This document shows positions 47,702-53,906 of a stretch of 64,000 nucleotides of DNA, one piece after another. Every line of letters begins with the position of its first letter. Position 1 is the stretch's first letter. Below the pieces are notes generated by a model, which had not been told where the DNA came from, did no database searches, and was given only the letters and a program-made list of their open reading frames with translations. Origin of the DNA: Xanthomonas fragariae (lineage in GTDB: Bacteria; Pseudomonadota; Gammaproteobacteria; Xanthomonadales; Xanthomonadaceae); the NCBI RefSeq assembly GCF_900183975.1, contig NZ_LT853882.1, positions 3,279,501 to 3,343,500 on the forward strand, in the 5' to 3' direction. The position numbers and the translations under genes are program-made.

Positions 47702-48555
47702 TCAAGACCCTCGTTGCGCGTAGCGCCGTTCAAACTCTACAGGGGACAGGTCGCCAGTTGAACCGTGGCGGCGGTTGGGGTTGTAGAACATTTCGATATA
47801 GTCGAACACCTCAGCGCGTGCGGCTTCTTTGGTGGGATAGATCCGCCGCCTGATCCGCTCGCGTTTGAGCAGGCCGAAGAAGCTCTCCACGGGTGCGTTG
47901 TCGTGGCAGTTGCCACGCCGACTCATGCTGCACACCACGCCATGGGACGCCAGGAAACTGCGCCAGTCATCGCTGGTGTAGACAGACCCTTGGTCCGAAT
48001 GAACCAAGCAACCAGCGTTGGGTTTGCGCCGCCACACCGCAGACAACAAGGCCTGCACGACCAACTCGGTGTCGGCCCGATCGCGCATCGCCCAGCCGAC
48101 GACCTGCCGGGAAAACAGATCGATCACAACAGCCAGGTACATCCAGCCTTCATGCGTGCGGATGAAGGTGAAATCGCTCGCCCAGGCTGTGTCCGGCTCA
48201 GTCACGTCGAACTGTCGGTCAAGCAGGTTGGCCGCCGCCTTGCACTGCATTCCTCCATGGAAGCGCGGTTTGCGACCATAGCCCACCTGGGCACGCAGTC
48301 CCTCGGTGCGCATCAGCCGATGCACCCGATGGCGACTGCAACGCTCACCCAGATCGCGCAGATCCCTGGTGATCTTGCGATGCCATAGACACTGCCGCTG
48401 GCCAGCCAGTGGTGCTTGATCAGTCCAAGCAAGCGCTCATCTTCCTTGGCGCGCTCACTGTTGGGCGAGCACAATCAGGCGTAATAGCCCGACCGGTTGA
48501 CCCGCAATACCCGGCACATCGCACACACCCTGAATTCCCCACAGTGGGCTTGCAT
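47702..48555 (-). pseudogene. IS3-family transposase OrfB, broken
   Basis: An rve-type integrase with DDE residues in WASDFTFIRTHEGWMYLAVV, LVHSDQGSVYTSDDW and DNAPVESFFGLLKRERI. The C-terminal 207 codons are open (47702-48325). The N-terminal part, from an ATG at 48555 (MQAHCGEFRVCAMCRVLRVN), has a TGA at 48475-48477 where the family has Trp (GYYAW). It also lacks one base near 48381 (GSVYG then lost YRKITRDL). These lesions prevent a full-length product. Confidence 0.85.
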
Positions 48556-48572
48556 GAAGGCGTACTTTGCCC

Positions 48573-48845
48573 TTACCCCTTGGCAAAGTACGCGGCGGCC
48601 TTTTTTAGGATGTCGCGCTCCTCGGTCACTCGACGCAACTCTGCCTTCAGCCGCCGAACCTCGGCGCTCTGGTCCACCTCGGCGCGCTGCACCACGCCAG
48701 GCTTGCCGAACTTGCGCAGCCAGGCGTAGAGGCTGTGCGTGGTGACACCCAGTCGCTCCGCGACTTCTGCCACCTTGAAACCACGATCGGTCACTTGCCG
48801 GACCGCCTCGATCTTGAATTCATCCGTATACCGCTTGTTGCTCAT
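48573..48845 (-). CDS. IS3-family transposase OrfA
   Basis: A 90-residue HTH protein (MSNKRYTDEFKIEAVRQVTD, VAEVAERLGVTTHSLYAWLRKFG) with a leucine-zipper-like C-terminus (EVRRLKAELRRVTEERDILKKA). The ATG at 48845 follows a GGAGGTG site; the frame from 48866 is less likely. It belongs to the broken element 47676-48908. Confidence 0.85.
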   Translation of the reverse strand: MSNKRYTDEFKIEAVRQVTDRGFKVAEVAERLGVTTHSLYAWLRKFGKPGVVQRAEVDQSAEVRRLKAELRRVTEERDILKKAAAYFAKG

Positions 48846-49002
48846 AGACACCTCCGAATTGACCATTTTCCATGGCCTTGAGATGTCTAGGAAACCCTGG
48901 GCGTATCATTGCGACGCTAAGCGCGGATGTGCGATCAGGCCAACGCCCGTCGCGACGTCAGAAAACTCCTATGCGTACCTGAGATTTCGCCTTGCATAGC
49001 CT

Positions 49003-49267
49003 TCACTTTTTGCAAGTCAAATAAGCTCTTTTCTCAAAATTTACATCCAGGCGCACGCTCTTCTTCAATTCATCGATCGCGCGGCAATCAGGGATCAAAC
49101 CATTGGCCGGGAACGAGTAAAATTCTTTTTCTTTACTCAATTGGTTCAACGCCCCCCAAACACGCCCCCCCCGCTCGGAAACGCACAGCACTTTCATCCC
49201 CAATCTTCGCGATAAGCAGATCACTTCTGTTTTCCGCTAGCCACTTGCTATCACTGTTCAATTTCAC
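49003..49267 (-). pseudogene. Unidentified small protein with a homopolymer frameshift
   Basis: Reading from a GTG at 49267 gives MKLNSDSKWLAENRSDLLIA and onward to a run of eight G (plus strand C8 at 49165-49172) followed by a run of six. There the frame ends soon in a TGA/TAA. Removing one G joins it to VWGALNQLSKEKEFYSFPAN ... DCRAIDELKKSVRLDVNFEK and a stop at 49003. Composition is coding-like on both sides. The GTG overlaps the preceding frame's end (49251), as in immunity-gene arrays. No family recognised. It could be a decayed or phase-variable immunity protein. Confidence 0.45.
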
Positions 49268-49535
49268 TTGCCTGCTGACCCAGCAGATCATCGCGATAGC
49301 CCGCAGCCAAGATACTCACCGATTCAATTCGATTGTCAAGAATGTCGAAATTGATCCACAACAAGAAATCCGGCAGATACCATCTTGCCACTCCCCAGGT
49401 AATATCTTCCTCCCAATGATTTGGCTGAGCCCCCACTTTCTCGATGAGGACTGACGGCGAGTGATCAAAACTCAGGCCAAAGGGAAGATCTCCGCGCCAG
49501 CATTGGTAGTCGGATATCCGCTCCGGCTGCGCCGC
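49251..49535 (-). pseudogene. Probable immunity-protein remnant
   Basis: In the same frame as the truncated SUKH gene and directly after its TAA, an open stretch reads GDLPFGLSFDHSPSVLIEKV, GAQPNHWEEDITWGVARWYL and FLLWINFDILDNRIESVSIL to a TGA at 49251. The pattern (LPFGLSFD, a KLG-type motif, then W and a hydrophobic strand before RI) resembles small immunity proteins found beside polymorphic toxins. No start codon with a ribosome-binding site is evident, so the N-terminus is probably missing. Confidence 0.4.
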
Positions 49536-49742
49536 TTATCGAAAAAAGTCAGCGATTGATGTCAGGGAACGTACAGTGTCTAGCCCAGCATACTCAAGCA
49601 TATCGGGGATCGGCCTGTGGCCACCATTACATCGCCGGAGAAATGAACGGTAATCGTCGGGTAATACCGACCCGAGCGTGACTTCCAACTGGTTGATGCG
49701 CTTCTTGTCGAGCCCTGCTCCAGTCTTTTTGAAGGTAATCAT
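49536..49742 (-). CDS. Truncated SMI1/KNR4 (SUKH) immunity protein
   Basis: The ATG at 49742 follows a strong AAAGGAGG site. The 68 residues carry the N-terminal SUKH signature LPDDYRSFLRRCNGGHRPIP and end after SIADFFR, about half of a normal domain. It lies downstream of a complete SUKH gene and is probably an orphan immunity gene from an earlier toxin. The stop is an in-frame TAA. Confidence 0.6.
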   Translation of the reverse strand: MITFKKTGAGLDKKRINQLEVTLGSVLPDDYRSFLRRCNGGHRPIPDMLEYAGLDTVRSLTSIADFFR

Positions 49743-49901
49743 TGATGAACCTCCTTTCCCGAGCTCGGCGTGTCGGTCGGCGCCTCTACAGGAAAATCTC
49801 GCTGACCACTCTCTCGTTGGAGAAATCAAAGCGCATGAACCTACCCGCTGGCAACTCGCGTATCGCTCAATTTCACGCGCAGCGTTCTAAGCGGGAAAAG
49901 T

Positions 49902-50372
49902 TTAATGCAGCTTTTCAAGTAATTCAGAGAATGATGAGGCAACTGGGACCGTAACCGGCGTAAATTCCTCCGAGGCATTGTGGTCCCAAATCACAACCTG
50001 AGGATGATCTGAATCATTCCTGAAGTCAAAACAAAGGAAGTCCCCCGCGAAGAGCGTCGCAAAGGGCAGGATGTTGCAGCCCACTTGATCTGGATCGCTA
50101 GCCAAGCGCTCCCCTATCTGAGTCTCTACGACGCTGATTTCATACTGCCCATTGGCGGGATCACTTTCAGGATCATCCATCAAAGGCAGGAACCGTTCAA
50201 TGATCCGGTCGCCCCCTTCAGCTTTGAAAGATTGCTTGTGCGGGATGCCGCCGTTTCCGTAACTGAGAAATGACTTAAAATCCTCAGGGAGCTTTGCACC
50301 ACAATACTCTTCAATCGAGGTTATGCACTCAGCGCTTGGTTCAGCAACAGCATTCTTCACGTCGATAACCAT
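49902..50372 (-). CDS. SMI1/KNR4 (SUKH) immunity protein
   Basis: A 156-residue cytoplasmic protein of the SUKH superfamily. It shows LPEDFKSFLSYGNGGIPHKQ, then ILPFATLFAGDFLCFDFRND and VVIWDHNASEEFTPVTVPVASSFSELLEKLH, the full domain. The ATG at 50372 follows GGGAGTAGATAAA. The toxin gene stops at 50374, so the two are tightly coupled. SUKH proteins commonly neutralise HNH/Endo VII-type nuclease toxins, which matches the WHH domain encoded just upstream. Confidence 0.85.
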   Translation of the reverse strand: MVIDVKNAVAEPSAECITSIEEYCGAKLPEDFKSFLSYGNGGIPHKQSFKAEGGDRIIERFLPLMDDPESDPANGQYEISVVETQIGERLASDPDQVGCNILPFATLFAGDFLCFDFRNDSDHPQVVIWDHNASEEFTPVTVPVASSFSELLEKLH

Positions 50373-50373
50373 T

Positions 50374-52122
50374 TTATCTACTCCCTGCAGCCCAAAGACC
50401 GGGGGACCTACCGCCCTGGTGATTGATGATGTTATGCGGCCCAAAAGGCACCAACTCCATTCTACCGGGAATTTCTGAGTGGTGCCAAGTGAAGCCCTCC
50501 GGTTTACCACCCGGAATACGAGAATCAAGCCACCTGAATTGTGCGGGGTCGCCAGATTTCCAGAGCTCTTCCGGCAGGTTGTCCACCTTCTCTATAAGTC
50601 CAGCTTTCTCGAAGTCTGGGAACTTGGTGCCCTCCTTGAACTGAACATCGGGGATCAGCCCCTTTTCGATGGCCTCTCGTTTGATAGCGGCTTTCTCTCC
50701 CGCCGTTAGCTTCTCCCCATCCGGGAAGTCCTTTTTCCAAGACCACGGTTTGTTAGACTTAATGAGTTGAGCATAACGCTCTGCGCGACTCAGCTGCGCC
50801 ACATGCACGCCGGCGCTTGCGGCATCAACCCCTTTTCCTAGTTCATCTGCTTTGCCAGCATCCGCCAAGCTCTCCGTGCCGCGACCGATATCAGCTGCAG
50901 CTTCCAAGCCGCGGGCCGCATCCGCGGCTTCGTTCAAAGCCCGCGCACCCCGCGCAGCCTTGCCCAAAGCGCCCGCCCCTTTTGCCACCGCACCCACCGG
51001 GACGAACATTGACAAAAATGAACCGCCCTTCTGGGCATCATTCTTGAGCTCGAAGATGTCGTCCACATAGCCGGAGGACATCATCTCGCCGGCACGGCCA
51101 GCCAGCGCATTCGCCTTCGCGATGTCCCCGGCCTGGTAGGCGGCTCGTGCCGCCTGGTTCAGGCTATCGGCGACCGTCGCGGTGCTCGCGATCCCGCCGA
51201 TCGTGGCGTACTTGGAGCCCACCACACCCAAGTTCCACAGGTCCGATGGCAGGTTACCGATGCCCTTGAGAACACCGACCCCCGTGTCTGCCGGGTTGTT
51301 CCAGCTGGCTTCCGCGATGCGTTGGGTGCTGGCCCAGGCGCCCGAGGTGGCATCCTTGGTCTTCTGCCACCAAGAACGCTGATCCTGATCCTCATCCAGC
51401 AGCGCCTGCAACTGGGCGTTGGGCTTGCCCGAGGGCTCCGCTTCGCTACGCGCGGACTTCTCGACAGTGACCACCCGGCCCAGGGCACCGCCCACGCCGG
51501 CAGCGTCGCAGTTGACCTTACACAAGCTGTCCTGGCGCACCACCGGCTGATTGTTGACCTTGACATTACTCTGACCAGTGAGGAATTGAACGTGACCGCC
51601 GCCTTGCGAGGTACCGGCCACCACATGCGCGCCCGCATCGCCCTTCACACCTTTGTGCGTATCGCCGACCCGGTAGACCGGCGTGCCTTGCGCCTTGACG
51701 TCGGGAGACGCCTTCACGTGCTGATTGATGTCGGCATAGCTATCGAACGGCACGACCCTGTTGCCGACCTTGCAGAAGTCCGGCTCGCTACACACCGCCT
51801 TCCAATCACCCTCATGGGCAACATGTTGCGAGCTACCGGTCTGATCTTCCCCGTCTTTGTGTGGCTTGGAGGCAGCGAGTTCGCCGTCCTTGTAGATGCC
51901 CTTGTCGAAGCGCCGTTTGGTTTCCTCCGCCGCCCAATCGAATACATCGCGGCGGGATAGCCTGCCTGGCTCGTCGGCCCAGGGATGTCCCCCTGCGGCG
52001 AAAAGCCCATCGACGTTGGATGCTGCCTCCGCGGCCTGTTGCGCGCTGTCGATATTGAAGTGGCTGCGAAAGGCGCTCGCAGCATCACCGCGGACATTGA
52101 CACTTAGAGGGGTGTCAGCCAT
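50374..52122 (-). CDS. T6SS PAAR-like (DUF4150) effector with C-terminal WHH nuclease domain
   Basis: A 582-residue polymorphic toxin. The N-terminal half has a DUF4150/PAAR-like domain (about 100-230: VPFDSYADINQHVKASPDVK, PVYRVGDTHKGVKGDAGAHV, VKVNNQPVVRQDSLCKVNCD) that would sit on the VgrG tip. A middle region (about 270-430) is Ala/Gly-rich with weakly hydrophobic helices. The C-terminus is an HNH/Endo VII WHH-type nuclease, TWHHSEIPGRMELVPFGPHN then NHQGG, with WHH at about 546-548. It would act on DNA in the target cell. The ATG at 52122 overlaps the DUF2169 gene by 8 bases. Order vgrG - lipoprotein - DUF2169 - toxin - SUKH. Confidence 0.85.
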   Translation of the reverse strand: MADTPLSVNVRGDAASAFRSHFNIDSAQQAAEAASNVDGLFAAGGHPWADEPGRLSRRDVFDWAAEETKRRFDKGIYKDGELAASKPHKDGEDQTGSSQHVAHEGDWKAVCSEPDFCKVGNRVVPFDSYADINQHVKASPDVKAQGTPVYRVGDTHKGVKGDAGAHVVAGTSQGGGHVQFLTGQSNVKVNNQPVVRQDSLCKVNCDAAGVGGALGRVVTVEKSARSEAEPSGKPNAQLQALLDEDQDQRSWWQKTKDATSGAWASTQRIAEASWNNPADTGVGVLKGIGNLPSDLWNLGVVGSKYATIGGIASTATVADSLNQAARAAYQAGDIAKANALAGRAGEMMSSGYVDDIFELKNDAQKGGSFLSMFVPVGAVAKGAGALGKAARGARALNEAADAARGLEAAADIGRGTESLADAGKADELGKGVDAASAGVHVAQLSRAERYAQLIKSNKPWSWKKDFPDGEKLTAGEKAAIKREAIEKGLIPDVQFKEGTKFPDFEKAGLIEKVDNLPEELWKSGDPAQFRWLDSRIPGGKPEGFTWHHSEIPGRMELVPFGPHNIINHQGGRSPGLWAAGSR

Positions 52123-53245
52123 GTCCTTTCTCCGCGGCCAGCGGGCTACCGCTGACCTCGGCAAAGATGATCGATCCCAGCGAGACGTGCTGTATTGGAT
52201 CCTCTCTCTCAAAAGTACCTCGCCACACCAAGTGCACCTGGCGCGCATCGAGGTCGACGCCGACGGTATCCAGGACCAGCGGACCTGCCTGCTTCTTGCC
52301 GCTAGCCCCAGTGGCCGCTGCCAACACGGCCTCGCCCGGCAAGCGCATTACCGCCGCCCGCTCCGGCAGCAACCCCATCATCGCGATGGCCTCGTCACCT
52401 TTCAGAAACCCAGCGCAGATCAGATCTGGGTGGGCGCTCTGGTAAAAGCGCGCGTCGAAATCCTCCGGCAGCAACGGGTAGCGTTCGGACTGCCAGCGCT
52501 CGTCGTAGGTGCCGGCATATTGCAGTCGAGGCTGGCACCAACGGGGGAGAGGGCCGAATCCCTGAGCGGCCAAGGGCTGATCAGGATGGCGGACCGGCTG
52601 GTCCAGGGCCTCGATCTGCGGTGCCTGTAGCCGCTTGAGGCGAGATAGGTCGGCCTGCAACTGTTTACGCGCCGGCTTAGACAAATCCTTGACATCCACC
52701 GGTCCTGGGAGCCAACCACAGCCTGCCGGATTGTCCAGTTTGTACACGTGCGTGGCCGGCGCTCCTTCCTCTTCCTGCAGCGAAAAACTGCCTCCGAACG
52801 CATGCCGGTAGTCCAGTGGCACCGAATCGGTAGGTTCGGCAGGCGAGAGCCGCCAGCGGCCCCAGGCGCGCTCGAAGCTGCGTGGCCCGTGCAAGCGAAG
52901 CACCTTGCGCACTGGGCCCACCCGCAGGCCTGCGATCCAGGTGCGCTGAGGGATGCCGTTGGTCGCGCGGGCCGTGCCAGTAAGGTAGACGTCCGTCGCC
53001 GGCTTGAGCAAGGCGAGGTCACCTTCTCGGCGCAATACCGAACGCAATGGTTGCTCGGCGGCCGCGCCATCATATTCGTCGCCGTATACGATCGGCATCT
53101 GCTGCGGGGAGCGCGACACCGCGCCCTCGCCCGCGGCAAAATCAAAGGTGCCGCGAACGGCCAGCATGTCGTAGACAATACCGCCCGGACCGGTCTTTTC
53201 CACCCAGGCATGGGGAAAGCCACTGCGGTTGTCGATGGTGGCCAT
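52115..53245 (-). CDS. DUF2169-family T6SS effector adaptor/chaperone
   Basis: A 376-residue protein matching DUF2169. It contains VRGTFDFAAGEGAVSRSPQQ, SVLRREGDLALLKPATDVYL, FERAWGRWRLSPAEPTDSVP, DYRHAFGGSF and NPAGCGWLPG, the conserved DxxHAFGG and NP.G.G motifs. Such proteins help load PAAR-like effectors onto VgrG. It lies between vgrG and the DUF4150 toxin gene, which is the usual arrangement. The start at 53245 (MATIDNRSGFPHAW) is preferred; the frame is open to an ATG-equivalent at 53314. Confidence 0.85.
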   Translation of the reverse strand: MATIDNRSGFPHAWVEKTGPGGIVYDMLAVRGTFDFAAGEGAVSRSPQQMPIVYGDEYDGAAAEQPLRSVLRREGDLALLKPATDVYLTGTARATNGIPQRTWIAGLRVGPVRKVLRLHGPRSFERAWGRWRLSPAEPTDSVPLDYRHAFGGSFSLQEEEGAPATHVYKLDNPAGCGWLPGPVDVKDLSKPARKQLQADLSRLKRLQAPQIEALDQPVRHPDQPLAAQGFGPLPRWCQPRLQYAGTYDERWQSERYPLLPEDFDARFYQSAHPDLICAGFLKGDEAIAMMGLLPERAAVMRLPGEAVLAAATGASGKKQAGPLVLDTVGVDLDARQVHLVWRGTFEREDPIQHVSLGSIIFAEVSGSPLAAEKGHG

Positions 53246-53366
53246 TCGCGAGAAGTGGACTGCTCGTGGATCGACTGTGGAGGGGATGCAGCCAAGCGGC
53301 GTCGCTAGCAACAACCGCGGCGCGCTGAACGGGCGCTTGGAGGGCTTACGTCACCGAGTGCCGGCT

Positions 53367-53906
53367 CTACGACTGCGGCGGGCGTATGCCGACCCGGTAC
53401 AAGCAATCCGGGTTGCCGGCACGGAAAGCAAATGACAGGCTCCCCCACGGCTGGCTCGACACGTGCACCGTCGATTCCTTGTCTGAGCGCCCCCGGGGTG
53501 TTTGGGTAATTTTCAGCGCGCCATAGTGCTCGCGCACCTGGTCCAAGGTGACGCATGCGCCGCCCAGTTCCAGGCTGAGCCCGCTTTTATCATCGAACTC
53601 ACCCTGCGGTCCGAGCGCGAGGCTGCTGTTCTCGATCCGCACGTTGCCACCCAGCGGAATGCCCGCCCCCACGTACTGAATGAGTTGCGGCGTCTGCTTG
53701 TGCGGCTGTAGCGGCGTGCCAATGGTCGCAGCTACTTTTTCCGGCGTCAGTGGCATCTGATGGGTGAGATTTTCGATCAACTGCCAGATGGTGGGTGCGC
53801 TCATGGTGGAGTCCTCAAAATTCTTAGCTTGACTGCTGGCGCATCCGGTCATTGCCAGCGCATAGAGAAAATACGCGGCTCGCCTACGGACCGCTGTTGT
53901 GGTCAT
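53367..53906 (-). CDS. Lipoprotein, candidate immunity protein for the VgrG C-terminal domain
   Basis: A 179-residue protein with a lipoprotein signal (MTTTAVRRRAAYFLYALAMT then GC, Cys at about residue 22). It would therefore be anchored at a membrane facing the periplasm. The mature part (IWQLIENLTHQMPLTPEKVA, IENSSLALGPQGEFDDKSGL, GACVTLDQVREHYGALKITQ) matches no family I can name. The start overlaps the end of vgrG by 23 bases, so production is coupled to it. Location and coupling suggest a periplasmic immunity protein against the HExxH domain of that VgrG; this is inference. An ATG at 53918 is the alternative start. Confidence 0.6.
   Translation of the reverse strand: MTTTAVRRRAAYFLYALAMTGCASSQAKNFEDSTMSAPTIWQLIENLTHQMPLTPEKVAATIGTPLQPHKQTPQLIQYVGAGIPLGGNVRIENSSLALGPQGEFDDKSGLSLELGGACVTLDQVREHYGALKITQTPRGRSDKESTVHVSSQPWGSLSFAFRAGNPDCLYRVGIRPPQS

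Larger units (their letters stand above)
47676..48908 (-). mobile_element. IS3-family insertion sequence, inactivated
   Basis: A 1233-bp element with terminal inverted repeats beginning TGATACGCCCAGGGTT at both ends (left from 47676, right ending 48908; the repeats continue imperfectly through the GTAGACACTCAAG / CTAGACATCTCAAG part). It carries orfA and orfB on the minus strand. No target duplication is evident in the flanks (GTT left, TTG right). OrfB is broken, so the element can move only in trans. Confidence 0.85.

Noticed and set aside
47765..48388. Plus-strand 207-codon frame within the IS3 element
   Set aside because: It is antisense to the transposase OrfB, whose DDE motifs are clear.
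53229..53435. Plus-strand small frame opposite the DUF2169-lipoprotein junction
   Set aside because: No ribosome-binding site or domain; the minus-strand genes account for the coding signal.
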